A stretch of 40,173 nt of DNA from an uncultured Bacilli bacterium (GCA_947632715.1 CANRQF010000006.1:1-40173); one strand, 5' to 3'; counted from the stretch's first letter, positions 7,946 through 15,602 are shown. Program-made: numbers and translations. The notes: a model not told the origin generated them from the letters alone.

Positions 7946-8791
7946 ATGGAAAAAAATAATTGTTTAGTAGATGAAAATGAAATGGCAATGTTTGAAAGTA
8001 TAAAACATGTTAATGAGTATGGAGAAGAATATTGGGAAGCAAGAGAATTAATGCGAGTTTTAGAATATAAAAGATGGGACAAATTTAAAAATGTTGTAGA
8101 AAACGCTAAATCTGCTTGTGAGAATAGTAATAATAATGTTAGTGACCATTTTTCCCAAGTCGGGAAAATGGTCGAAATAGGCTCCAATACGAAAAGAAGT
8201 ATAATAGATTATCATTTATCCAGATATGCGTGTTATTTAATTGTTCAAAACGCTGACCCAAAAAAGGAACCAGTAGCACTTGGGCAAACATATTTTGCTA
8301 TTCAAACTAGAAAACAAGAAATAAATGAAAAAGAATATAGTCAACTCAGTGAAGATGAAAAAAGATTTTATCAAAGAAATTTAACCAGAAAAGGAAATTA
8401 TTCATTAAATATGGTTGCTAAAAATGCTGGTGTTAAAAATTTTGATAAATTTCATAATTGGGGTTATAAAGGATTATATAATGGTGAAACCGCAGATGAT
8501 ATTGCTAAAAGAAAAGGATTAAGATATCGAGAAGATATTTTAGATAATATGAATGAAGATGAACTGGTGGCTAATCTATTTAGAATAAATCAAACGAAGC
8601 AAAAATTAAAAAGAGAAAATATTAAAACGGAAAATAAAGCTAATGAAGTGCATTATGAAGTTGGAAAAGAAGTACGAGATACAATTAAAAGATTAGGGGG
8701 AACAATGCCTGAAGATTTACCTACACCAAAGAAGAGTTTAAAAGAGTTAGAGAAAGAATATAAGCAAAAAAGAATAGAAAATAAAAATTAA
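7946..8791 (+). CDS. dinD: DinD-family DNA damage-inducible/antirepressor-like protein
   Basis: At 281 residues this is close to the length of E. coli DinD. Family blocks are present in order: EYWEARELMRVLEY, WDKFKNVVENAKSAC, NVSDHFSQVGKMVEIGS, RYACYLIVQNADPKK, LGQTYFAIQTRKQE, HNWGYKGLYNGETADDIA, ELVANLFRINQTKQKL and RLGGTMPEDLPTPKKSLKEL. E. coli DinD is SOS-induced and inhibits RecA filament function (family knowledge). The N-terminal part is Bro/antirepressor-like. The ATG follows AGGAGGGG. No LexA box is obvious, so SOS control is not supported here. A DNA hairpin (8144-8173) lies within the coding sequence. It is the only intact member of the three related genes in this window. Confidence 0.92.
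   Translation: MEKNNCLVDENEMAMFESIKHVNEYGEEYWEARELMRVLEYKRWDKFKNVVENAKSACENSNNNVSDHFSQVGKMVEIGSNTKRSIIDYHLSRYACYLIVQNADPKKEPVALGQTYFAIQTRKQEINEKEYSQLSEDEKRFYQRNLTRKGNYSLNMVAKNAGVKNFDKFHNWGYKGLYNGETADDIAKRKGLRYREDILDNMNEDELVANLFRINQTKQKLKRENIKTENKANEVHYEVGKEVRDTIKRLGGTMPEDLPTPKKSLKELEKEYKQKRIENKN
8144..8173 (+). repeat. Near-perfect palindrome inside dinD
   Basis: The left arm GACCATTTTTCCC and right arm GGGAAAATGGTC pair over 12 bp with a single bulged T and a 5-nt loop. It encodes DHFSQVGKMV. No terminator-like T-run follows it in the sense direction. It is the third such palindrome in a Bro/RhuM/DinD-type gene in this window. Confidence 0.88.
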
Positions 8792-8848
8792 CTATTTTAA
8801 TTAATTTAATAATGATGTTATAGTTTTAATATAAAAGGAGAAGAATAT

Positions 8849-9349
8849 ATGAGTGAATTAAGAAATAAAAAAAGTTTAGTTATTTATTTTTCTAGAGCTG
8901 ATGAAAACTATGCTGTAGGATATGTTAATAAAGGAAATACTGAATATATTGCTGAGTATGTAAGAGATATTATTGGAGCACAAATTTTTAAAGTAGAACC
9001 ATTAGTACCATATAGTAAAGAATATAATAAGTGTATAGAAGAAGCTAAATTAAGGGTTGGTAATGCTCCGATAAAAAATAAGATAGATGATATTTCTCAA
9101 TATGAAGTTATTTATATTATGACTCCTGTTTATTGGGGAAGCTATGCTCCAGAAATAGAAACAGCAATTAAAGATTTAGATTTTACAAGGAAAACTATTA
9201 GAATTGTAACGACTCATGAAGGATCTGGCCTTGCCAATGTTGTTGATGACATTAGAAAAATTTGTAAGGGAGTAGTTATAAATGACTTTATTGCTATAAA
9301 AGGTAGTGAATGTATAAATGCTAAAAATACAATAGAAAATTGGCTTTAA
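8849..9349 (+). CDS. Flavodoxin family protein
   Basis: This 166-residue protein has a flavodoxin-like alpha/beta fold. It opens with LVIYFSRADENYAVGYVNKGNTEYIAEYV; the KGNTEYIA turn stands for the FMN phosphate-binding loop. It continues with YIMTPVYWGSYAPEIETAI (the flavin-binding loop containing YWG) and a late VTTHEGSGLANV segment. Such proteins carry FMN and act as electron carriers or quinone/flavin reductases. The start has AAAGGAG upstream and a terminator follows. No redox partner gene is adjacent. Confidence 0.88.
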   Translation: MSELRNKKSLVIYFSRADENYAVGYVNKGNTEYIAEYVRDIIGAQIFKVEPLVPYSKEYNKCIEEAKLRVGNAPIKNKIDDISQYEVIYIMTPVYWGSYAPEIETAIKDLDFTRKTIRIVTTHEGSGLANVVDDIRKICKGVVINDFIAIKGSECINAKNTIENWL

Positions 9350-9373
9350 TTAAAAATATTTAAATTATTCTTG

Positions 9374-9402
9374 GCAGATTATGAAAAGTAATTTGCTTTT
9401 TT
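9374..9402 (+). terminator. Intrinsic terminator
   Basis: Stem GCAGATTA / TAATTTGC (8 bp, one G-T pair) with a 7-nt loop and a run of T follows the flavodoxin gene. Downstream, GGAAC (9412-9416) resembles an ECF-type -35 and could belong to an autoregulated promoter of the sigma gene; this is weak evidence. Confidence 0.7.
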
Positions 9403-9459
9403 AAAAAAAATGGAACTTTTTTAGGAAAAATTGCAACTATAATAGTGAGGTGAATGAAA

Positions 9460-10002
9460 ATGATCGATCAAGAAACCTTAAAAACATTTGATAAAATTTA
9501 TGATGAAACTTATGATAATATTTTAAAATATGTTATATGTAATTGTTCTAATATTGAAGATGTAAAAGATATAGTTCAAAATATTTATTTAGAATTATTA
9601 AAAGGTTTAAACAAAAAAATTACTTATAATAATATTAATGCTTATGTTATGGGAATTGCTAAAAATAAAATTAAAGAATATTATAGATTTAATTATAAAG
9701 CCAAAATCATATCAATATTTTCTAAAAAAGATGATATAGAACTATTAGAAACAATTAAAGATGACATAGATATTCAAAAAGACTTAATAACAAAGGAAGA
9801 TTTAAAATTTATTTGGGATTATTTAAAAAATAAAAAAGTAATAATTTCCAAAATATTTTATCTTTATTATTATTTAAATATGAGTATTAAAGAAATAGCT
9901 CAAGAATTAAATATAAGTGAATCAAATGTAAAACATTATTTGTATAGAACATTAAAAGAACTTAAAAATGTTGTGAAACAAAGGAGTGATGAAAATGTTT
10001 AA
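9460..10002 (+). CDS. ECF-type RNA polymerase sigma factor
   Basis: This 180-residue protein has sigma region 2 (about residues 5-70, with a VKDIVQNIYLELLKGL helix) and region 4 (about 130-175, MSIKEIAQELNISESNVKHY HTH). There is no region 1.1 or 3, the minimal ECF form. ATG 9460 is preferred over ATG 9454 because GAGGTGA ends directly against 9454 but lies 6 nt from 9460. Its last 8 nt overlap the next gene, which encodes a single-pass membrane protein with a cytoplasmic N-terminus, the usual sigma/anti-sigma arrangement. The cue is probably an envelope signal (inference). Confidence 0.88.
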   Translation: MIDQETLKTFDKIYDETYDNILKYVICNCSNIEDVKDIVQNIYLELLKGLNKKITYNNINAYVMGIAKNKIKEYYRFNYKAKIISIFSKKDDIELLETIKDDIDIQKDLITKEDLKFIWDYLKNKKVIISKIFYLYYYLNMSIKEIAQELNISESNVKHYLYRTLKELKNVVKQRSDENV

Positions 10003-10678
10003 AAAGCAAATAAAAGAAGAAGTATTTGATTTTGATAAAGAGAGAATGAAAAAACAAATACTTGCTGAATATGAAAGGGATAATAAAAAAATGAATAAGT
10101 ATGTAAAATGGTCTTTAATACCAATCTGTTTAGTTGTAATTATGAGTATAATTATATTATATAAGAATAATTCAAATATATCTTTAAATAATCCAACTAA
10201 TGTGGATAAAGAAAATAATTTAAATTTTAATAAAATAAGCGAAATAAAAACACTTGATGCTGATGTAAAAACAGAATTTAGTGATTTAGCTATATTATGG
10301 CCTGATATTTTAATAGATGGTAATGGATTAAAACTTCCAGAAGATTTAGATAAAACTAAAGCATATGTTCTTTTTACAAAAGAAGCTGAAACAGATAAAT
10401 ATACTCATTTAAACTCTTATGTTTATAATTATTTTAATGAAGGAAAAGATAGAAATATTAGAATGGCTTTTTCTAAAACAGAGAAACCAATAAGAGATTA
10501 TTATTTTAATGAAAAAGATGCTAAAAAATCTAATATCAATGATTATGAATTATTAATATATAATTATCAAAAAATATATTTTGCCGAATTTAAAATTAAG
10601 GAATATTATTTTGATATAGAAACAGAAAATATTACTCAAGAAGAATTTATTTCATTATTAAAATCAATAATTAATTAG
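9995..10678 (+). CDS. Putative membrane-bound anti-sigma factor
   Basis: This 227-residue protein has a cytoplasmic stretch of about 35 residues, one membrane helix (about 37-58: WSLIPICLVVIMSIIILY) and an extracytoplasmic domain of about 165 residues. It overlaps the upstream ECF sigma gene by 8 nt, and AAGGAG within that gene serves it. The cytoplasmic part lacks the HxxxCxxC zinc motif of ZAS-type anti-sigmas. Assignment therefore rests on gene order and topology. The outer domain is not recognised; it could be the sensor. Confidence 0.65.
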   Translation: MFKKQIKEEVFDFDKERMKKQILAEYERDNKKMNKYVKWSLIPICLVVIMSIIILYKNNSNISLNNPTNVDKENNLNFNKISEIKTLDADVKTEFSDLAILWPDILIDGNGLKLPEDLDKTKAYVLFTKEAETDKYTHLNSYVYNYFNEGKDRNIRMAFSKTEKPIRDYYFNEKDAKKSNINDYELLIYNYQKIYFAEFKIKEYYFDIETENITQEEFISLLKSIIN

Positions 10679-10721
10679 TTTTATGTTAAAATAAAATTGT
10701 TTAGATAAGCGAGGAATTGAT

Positions 10722-11228
10722 ATGGAAGACTATGTGTGTAAAATAGCATCTTTAGAAGAAATGAATGAAAAATGGAATTATGAAATAGAGCATAGTAAAA
10801 GTAATAAAAGTAATTGGATTGAATGGAAAAAAGAAAATATCGAACATTATCAAAAAGGCTATTTAATACCATATTATGGAATTTTAAATGGCAAAATAAT
10901 ATGTGAAGCAACTGCTAATATAAATCCTAAAATTGTTCAAAATAGTGATATGTTAGTAGATACTAATAGAGTTTATCTTTCGGCATTTAGAACAATTGAA
11001 GAATATCAAGGAAAAGGTTATTTTTCTAAATTAATGAAATTTATGTTAAATGATTTAAAAAATAAAGGTTATACAAAGGTAACATTGGGTGTAGAGGCAA
11101 CAGATTATAAGAACAAAAAAATTTATGAACATTATGGTTTTACTGAATATTTAAAAAAAGGAGTAGAAAAATATCCTGATAGTACAAATATAGATGTTGA
11201 ATACTATTCTAAAGATATAAGTAAATAA
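10722..11228 (+). CDS. GNAT-family N-acetyltransferase
   Basis: This 168-residue protein has the GNAT acetyl-CoA loop in the form EYQGKGYFSKL (residues 95-105, Q/R-x-x-G-x-G/A pattern). A following helix and strand (KNKGYTKVTLGV) and a YEHYGFTEYLKKG C-terminal motif complete the fold. These enzymes transfer acetyl from acetyl-CoA to an amine on a small molecule or protein; the acceptor is unknown. ATG 10722 has a GAGGA 9 nt upstream. A terminator shared with the convergent TetR gene follows. Confidence 0.88.
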   Translation: MEDYVCKIASLEEMNEKWNYEIEHSKSNKSNWIEWKKENIEHYQKGYLIPYYGILNGKIICEATANINPKIVQNSDMLVDTNRVYLSAFRTIEEYQGKGYFSKLMKFMLNDLKNKGYTKVTLGVEATDYKNKKIYEHYGFTEYLKKGVEKYPDSTNIDVEYYSKDISK

Positions 11229-11230
11229 AA

Positions 11231-11266
11231 AATAATATCAAGTTTTAATGCTTGGTATTATTTTTT
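11231..11266. terminator. Bidirectional terminator between GNAT and TetR genes
   Basis: A 12-bp stem AATAATATCAAG / CTTGGTATTATT (one wobble) with an 8-nt loop has T on the right and A on the left. It overlaps the stop codon of the leftward TetR gene and serves both convergent genes. Confidence 0.8.
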
Positions 11267-11782
11267 ATTTGAATATTCACTTTTTAAGATATATTCTATT
11301 TCTTCGGGTGATTCCTTACATCCATTAAGAAGCCATTTTTTAATAATGGCATTAAGTCCTGCTTTAAAAAATTCCATGTGATAATCTATATATTTATCAT
11401 CGTATAATTCTTTTGATAATTGATAGTCATATTTTTGTGTGATAAGATTTTGATCCAATTTCAATTTAAAATAAGTTTTATAAAATATTTGATTATCTTT
11501 TATATGTTTAAACAGTTTTAAAAAATTGTTTGAATTATGATTTGTTTCTCTTTCCTCTTGGTATAAAGAAAAAACATCTTGCTCTAAATCTTGACCGATT
11601 TTGTCTCTTAAATCATAAATATCAAGATAATTAACATAAAAAGTAGAACGATTTATTTTAGCAAGCTTACAAATATCAGTAACAGATATTTCAGTTATTT
11701 CTTTTGTTTGTAATAAAGTTATAAACACTTTACTTATTTTATCTCTAGTTTCTTTTTTTCTTTTATTATTTGGTGTATTCAT
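11258..11782 (-). CDS. TetR/AcrR-family regulator
   Basis: This 174-residue protein has an N-terminal TetR HTH (about residues 10-58: TRDKISKVFITLL, ITEISVTDICKLAKINRSTF, YVNYLDIYDLRDKI). A C-terminal helical domain of about 110 residues ends in a GLNAIIKKWLLNGCKESPEE segment typical of the DhaS/TetR_C_33-like subfamily. It is read leftward from an ATG at 11782 preceded by AAAAGGAG. It is divergent from the small repeat protein and membrane protein at 11905-12518, which are its likely targets. A 12-bp palindrome at 11870-11881 is a candidate binding site. Confidence 0.9.
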   Translation of the reverse strand: MNTPNNKRKKETRDKISKVFITLLQTKEITEISVTDICKLAKINRSTFYVNYLDIYDLRDKIGQDLEQDVFSLYQEERETNHNSNNFLKLFKHIKDNQIFYKTYFKLKLDQNLITQKYDYQLSKELYDDKYIDYHMEFFKAGLNAIIKKWLLNGCKESPEEIEYILKSEYSNKK

Positions 11783-11825
11783 ATCCTAACTCCTTTTAAT
11801 TGGACAAATGTTTATAAATTGTTGA

Positions 11826-11881
11826 TTGTTTTTCTTTTTCAAAAAGATTATACTAAAATTGTAATAAAAAGACAACTGTCT
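11826..11881 (+). promoter_or_regulatory. Promoter and candidate TetR operator
   Basis: TTGTTT (11826-11831), 17 nt, TATACT (11849-11854) form a plausible promoter. Just after the expected start site lies the palindrome AGACA-AC-TGTCT (11870-11881). It sits where a divergent TetR could block transcription of the 11905 operon. Confidence 0.55.
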
Positions 11882-11904
11882 AGTTATTGAGAAGGAGTGA
11901 TTAT

Positions 11905-12102
11905 ATGACCAAAATAGTAGATACTAATAAGAAAATTGAAAATGCTGTTGTTGGAGGATACAAAAAAATCGAAGATACAGTTGTTGGTGGATATCAAAAG
12001 ATAGAAGATAAATTTGTTGATACTTTCTTAAAAAAAGATGGTGAAACAATTGAAGAAGCAAAAGTAAGATTACAAAAAGAACAAGAAAAATTAAATAAAT
12101 AA
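11905..12102 (+). CDS. Small hendecad-repeat protein
   Basis: This 65-residue protein is built of an 11-residue repeat: (A/T)VVGGY(K/Q)KIED twice, with a partial copy KKIEN before and KFVDTFL after. It then ends in a charged helix (EEAKVRLQKEQEKLNK). Eleven-residue periodicity suggests a long amphipathic helix that may lie on a membrane (inference). ATG 11905 is chosen because AAGGAG lies 7-12 nt upstream; an earlier in-frame TTG at 11887 lacks such a site. It is followed 20 nt later by a four-helix membrane protein. Function unknown. Confidence 0.8.
   Translation: MTKIVDTNKKIENAVVGGYKKIEDTVVGGYQKIEDKFVDTFLKKDGETIEEAKVRLQKEQEKLNK
11944..12009 (+). repeat. 33-nt tandem repeat, two copies
   Basis: Two in-frame 33-nt units (11944-11976 and 11977-12009) each code for an 11-residue VVGGY-KIED unit. 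They differ mostly at third codon positions, so the protein repeat is old and maintained. Confidence 0.8.
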
Positions 12103-12122
12103 AGTTATAAGGAGGAAAAATT

Positions 12123-12518
12123 GTGAAAAAAGAAACTTTATTAGAAATTATTTTAGGAACTATTGGTGGTTTAGTATTTGCAATAGGTATGTGTATGTGT
12201 TTAATACCAGAATGGGACTTATTTGCATCAGGTGTTGTAGTAGCAATTTTAGGATTTATTATTCTACTTTGTATTATTCCTGTATATCGCAAAAATCATC
12301 CTAAAAAGGAACATTCTCCTATAAACTTTGGAATTGTATTTACCTGGATTATTGGAATAGTTGGTGCTTTAATAATGGGATTTGGTATGAGTAAAGTTAT
12401 GGTTGATGATCCAACTAAAACTGATTTACTAATAGGTATCATAACAGGTATTGTTGGTTTACTTATTTGTGTATTTAACTACCCAATATATTCTTATTTA
12501 AAAAGTAACAAAGATTAG
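12123..12518 (+). CDS. Four-helix membrane protein of unknown function
   Basis: This 131-residue protein has four hydrophobic helices (about 8-28, 33-55, 68-90, 101-121), arranged as two similar pairs, each followed by a Y-rich basic turn (PVYRKNHPKK; PIYSYLKSNK). This suggests an internal duplication. The start is a GTG at 12123 with AAGGAGG upstream. It lies in an operon with the small repeat protein and is probably controlled by the divergent TetR. Its family is not recognised. Confidence 0.78.
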   Translation: MKKETLLEIILGTIGGLVFAIGMCMCLIPEWDLFASGVVVAILGFIILLCIIPVYRKNHPKKEHSPINFGIVFTWIIGIVGALIMGFGMSKVMVDDPTKTDLLIGIITGIVGLLICVFNYPIYSYLKSNKD

Positions 12519-12528
12519 TTATTTGCTT

Positions 12529-12550
12529 GGAAGAATATTCTTCCTTTTTT
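12529..12550 (+). terminator. Intrinsic terminator
   Basis: The perfect 16-bp palindrome GGAAGAAT/ATTCTTCC is followed by six T. It ends the 11905-12518 operon. Confidence 0.8.
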
Positions 12551-12557
12551 CTTTTAA

Positions 12558-12566
12558 TGGTATAAT
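12558..12566 (+). promoter_or_regulatory. Extended -10 promoter
   Basis: TGG-TATAAT (TGnTATAAT) lies 22 nt before the ATG of the 12589 gene. No convincing -35 is present, which is usual for an extended -10. Confidence 0.55.
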
Positions 12567-12588
12567 TATATGTAGTTAGAGGTGTGAT

Positions 12589-13443
12589 ATGAAAAAGATA
12601 TTAAGCAAATTATTTATTCCTAATAAAATAATTGGATTTATTACATTTAATGTGGCTTTTGGATTGCTTATTTATGTTTTTACTTTTCATTTAGAGGAAA
12701 CACCACTTGCTTATATAAGTTATCTTTTATCTACTTATGCTCTAATTATATTTATTATTTGGTTTTGTAAGATATGTGAATTTGGTAACAATGCTATAAA
12801 GAAATCTAAACCTTATGAGTTGTATAAAAAACATGAACTTTTAATGACAAAGTTTAGTCTAGCATTTGCAATTTTATTACATTTTGTTTATGGTATTTTT
12901 AAACTAGGTACTGGAATATATTATATGTCTTGGTGGTTTATCACTTTTGCAATTTATTATTTAATATTGTGCTTAATGAAATTGTCTATTGTAAAGGATA
13001 TTAAAAATGAAGTTGGTAAAAATTTAAAAAATGAATATAAAAAATTAAGATTAACTGGTATTATACTTTTATTTTTAAATTTAATACTATCGGGTATAAT
13101 TGTTTTAATAATTAAACAAAATAGAGAAATAACTTATGCTGGTTTTATCATTTATATAGTTGCTATGTATGACTTTTATTTAATCATAAGTGCCATTATA
13201 AATGTAATTAAATATCGAAAAGATCATAGTCCACTTTTAGCATCAAGTAAATGTATTAATTTAACAGTTGCAATGATTTCAATAATTTCTTTAGAAGTTG
13301 CTATGGTATCAGAGTTTGGAACTAATGACAGTGAATTTAAAATAATTATGACTAGTATAATGGGATTTGTTGTTTGCTTAATAAATACAACTATGTCTAT
13401 ATATATGATAATTAGATCTAATAAAAAATTAAATGTAATATAA
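12589..13443 (+). CDS. Polytopic membrane protein, unknown
   Basis: This 284-residue protein has about eight hydrophobic helices (near 14-33, 40-62, 88-106, 112-131, 153-175, 181-207, 224-241, 251-274). No catalytic or transport signature is recognised. The ATG follows GAGGTG. It has its own extended -10 promoter and terminator, so it is a single-gene unit. Confidence 0.75.
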   Translation: MKKILSKLFIPNKIIGFITFNVAFGLLIYVFTFHLEETPLAYISYLLSTYALIIFIIWFCKICEFGNNAIKKSKPYELYKKHELLMTKFSLAFAILLHFVYGIFKLGTGIYYMSWWFITFAIYYLILCLMKLSIVKDIKNEVGKNLKNEYKKLRLTGIILLFLNLILSGIIVLIIKQNREITYAGFIIYIVAMYDFYLIISAIINVIKYRKDHSPLLASSKCINLTVAMISIISLEVAMVSEFGTNDSEFKIIMTSIMGFVVCLINTTMSIYMIIRSNKKLNVI

Positions 13444-13449
13444 TATGAC

Positions 13450-13480
13450 GAATTAAAATGGTTTTTTAATTCATTTTTTT
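13450..13480 (+). terminator. Intrinsic terminator
   Basis: Stem GAATTAAAA / TTTTAATTC (9 bp) with a short loop and a run of seven T. A TATAAT (13485-13490) for the next operon follows directly. Confidence 0.75.
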
Positions 13481-13522
13481 ATTGTATAATATACTTGAAA
13501 ATTTTAACGGGAGGTTTCAGTA

Positions 13523-14125
13523 ATGATTTATACTAGTAGTCATAAAGATTGGCAAAGTACTTTTTTTAAAACATATGCTATTTCTGGAAATAGAGGAAAA
13601 GATGTAAATTATAAAGGAAGATATTATTCTTTGTTAGCTCCTAAAAAGGAATTTTGGCAAATTTGGCATAATAATATTGGTATAATTCCAGAGGAAGAAA
13701 ATAATAAATATTACATTGAAGAATATTTTAAACGAGTATTAATTAAATTAGATCCCCTAAAAGTATATAATGAACTTGATGATAGTGCTCTTTTATGTTA
13801 TGAACCAGCCCAAGAATTTTGTCATCGTCATATTGTATCTGCTTGGTTTGAATTATTTTTAGATAAAAAAGTTGAAGAAGCAAAAAGTCACGAATATAAA
13901 GTAGAAGTAATTAAAAATTTAGAAATTAAAGAACAAATAAAAAAAGATTTAGAAGAAATAATTAAAAATAATGTTGATATGAATGGATTTCATTCTCTAA
14001 GAGCATTATATTTATTTCAAAAAGCTCAATTAGAAGATAACAACAACTTAAAGTTAGAAGCAGAATTAGAAGAAAATAGATATAGAGAAAAAGAGTTATT
14101 AAGAGTAAGGAAAAAAGGAAATTAG
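13523..14125 (+). CDS. DUF488-like protein
   Basis: This 200-residue protein contains the motif ALLCYEPAQEFCHRHIVSAW (residues 89-108). It matches the DUF488 hallmark in which a Cys strand end is followed by FCHR (C92, C100-H-R). The N-terminus (SSHKDW, YAISGNRG) is also consistent. The C-terminal third is a charged coiled coil. DUF488 proteins have an unclear biochemical role and often sit with nucleic-acid or radical-SAM-like genes. The ATG has GGGAGG 9 nt upstream. It heads a tight operon, with 1 nt to the HAD gene and 9 nt from that to the DUF5131 gene. Confidence 0.72.
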   Translation: MIYTSSHKDWQSTFFKTYAISGNRGKDVNYKGRYYSLLAPKKEFWQIWHNNIGIIPEEENNKYYIEEYFKRVLIKLDPLKVYNELDDSALLCYEPAQEFCHRHIVSAWFELFLDKKVEEAKSHEYKVEVIKNLEIKEQIKKDLEEIIKNNVDMNGFHSLRALYLFQKAQLEDNNNLKLEAELEENRYREKELLRVRKKGN

Positions 14126-14126
14126 T

Positions 14127-14867
14127 ATGAAAGAATTAAGAACTTTAGAATTAGAAAAAAAGAAATATTTAATTTTTGATCTAGATGGTACTTTAATTGA
14201 TTCCATTGGTATTTATAATGCTGCTGATCAGGAAGTAATTCAAAGATATGCTGGTAAATTTATACCATCAGATATTATTCAAGAAGAAAGAGATTTATTT
14301 TTTAAAAATCATGAATCAGGTGATACTTATTTAAATTATATGGAATTCCTTATTAATAAATATAATTTGGATATGACGAAAGAAAAATTATTAGAAATTA
14401 GAAATGCTATCTCTCATTATGCTTATGCTAATGTTATTAATTATAAAAGTGGAGTAGTTACTGTTTTAAAAAAATTATATAATGCTAAATATACTTTAGT
14501 ATTGGCTACAATTACTGATAAAAGTCAATTATATATTTATGTTAGCGAAAATAAAAAAATGCAAGAAGGTTTAAATATTGCTGAGACATTTGATTTAATT
14601 CTTACTAAAGAAGATGTTAAATATAAAAAACCTAATCCTGAAATATACAATAAAGTTTTAGAATATTACAATGCTAATAGAGAAGATTGTCTAGTTTTTG
14701 AAGATTCTTTAGCAGGGGTTATGGCTGCCAAAAGTGCTGGTATAGAAACGGTTAATGTTTATGATAAATATGCTATAAAAGATCGGGCAAAAATTAATTC
14801 ATTGTCAGATTATTATATTTCAAATTTCAAAGAATTTAATAATTATTTAAATAGAAAAAAATATTAG
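14127..14867 (+). CDS. HAD-family hydrolase (phosphatase-like)
   Basis: This 246-residue protein has HAD motif I IFDLDGTLIDS (nucleophile D18, D20), motif II LATIT, a lysine in YKKPNPEIY (motif III) and motif IV FEDSLAGVMAAKSAG with the acidic pair. A helical cap lies between motifs I and II. Enzymes of this subfamily (phosphoglycolate phosphatase / beta-phosphoglucomutase-like) remove or move phosphate on small molecules; the substrate is unknown. It starts 1 nt after the DUF488-like stop, so it is translationally coupled. In context it may process a product made by its operon partners (inference). Confidence 0.9.
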   Translation: MKELRTLELEKKKYLIFDLDGTLIDSIGIYNAADQEVIQRYAGKFIPSDIIQEERDLFFKNHESGDTYLNYMEFLINKYNLDMTKEKLLEIRNAISHYAYANVINYKSGVVTVLKKLYNAKYTLVLATITDKSQLYIYVSENKKMQEGLNIAETFDLILTKEDVKYKKPNPEIYNKVLEYYNANREDCLVFEDSLAGVMAAKSAGIETVNVYDKYAIKDRAKINSLSDYYISNFKEFNNYLNRKKY

Positions 14868-14876
14868 GAGTTTAAA

Positions 14877-15602
14877 ATGGCTATTTGGAATCCTTGGCAT
14901 GGCTGTCATAAAAAAAGTGCCGGTTGCTTAAATTGTTATATGTTTAGAAGAGATTCTTTATATGATAAAGATAGTAATATTGTAAGTAAAACTAAAGATT
15001 TTAATTTAGCTATTAAAAAGCATCGGGATGGAACATACTATCTAAAAAGTGGTGAAGTTGTCTATACATGTATGACTAGTGATTTCTTTATTGAAGAAGC
15101 TGATGCTTGGAGATGTGAAATATACAAAATGATGAAATTAAGAAGTGATTTAACATTTGTGATTATAACAAAAAGAATTGAAAGATTTAATGAATCACTT
15201 CCAAGTGATTGGAATAATGGTTATGATAATGTTACCATCTGTGTAACTTGTGAAAATCAAAAAATGGCTTTAGAAAGAATACCTTTACTATTAAAATTAC
15301 CAATAAAAAATAGAGAAGTAATTTGTGAACCAATGTTAGAAAAAATAAATATTACACAATACTTAAAAACCGGTTTAATTAAACAAGTAACATGTGGTGG
15401 CGAATCAGGTGATAATGCCAGAATTTGTAATTATGATTGGATATTAAAAATGCATGATGATTGTAAAAAGTATAAAGTAAATTTTTATTTTAAACAAACG
15501 GGTGCTAAATTTATAAAAAATAATAAATTATATAAAATAGAGAGATATAATCAGTTAACGCAAGCTAATAAAGCAAATATTAATTTATTAAATTTTAATT
15601 AG
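14877..15602 (+). CDS. DUF5131 (phage Gp37/Gp68-like) Cys-cluster protein
   Basis: This 241-residue protein opens with WNPWHGC-x6-C-x2-CY (C10, C17, C20), the diagnostic start of DUF5131/Gp37-Gp68 proteins. It continues with VVYTCMTSDFFIEEADAWR, FVIITKRIERF, VTICVTCENQ, REVICEPMLE and a WVICGGESG-like QVTCGGESGDNAR. The triple-Cys motif, barrel-like repeating strands and terminal GG-ES-G suggest a metal or Fe-S, radical-SAM-like TIM barrel (family-level inference). It is last in the three-gene operon with the DUF488-like and HAD proteins. Related genes are common in phages, where their role is unknown. Confidence 0.88.
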   Translation: MAIWNPWHGCHKKSAGCLNCYMFRRDSLYDKDSNIVSKTKDFNLAIKKHRDGTYYLKSGEVVYTCMTSDFFIEEADAWRCEIYKMMKLRSDLTFVIITKRIERFNESLPSDWNNGYDNVTICVTCENQKMALERIPLLLKLPIKNREVICEPMLEKINITQYLKTGLIKQVTCGGESGDNARICNYDWILKMHDDCKKYKVNFYFKQTGAKFIKNNKLYKIERYNQLTQANKANINLLNFN

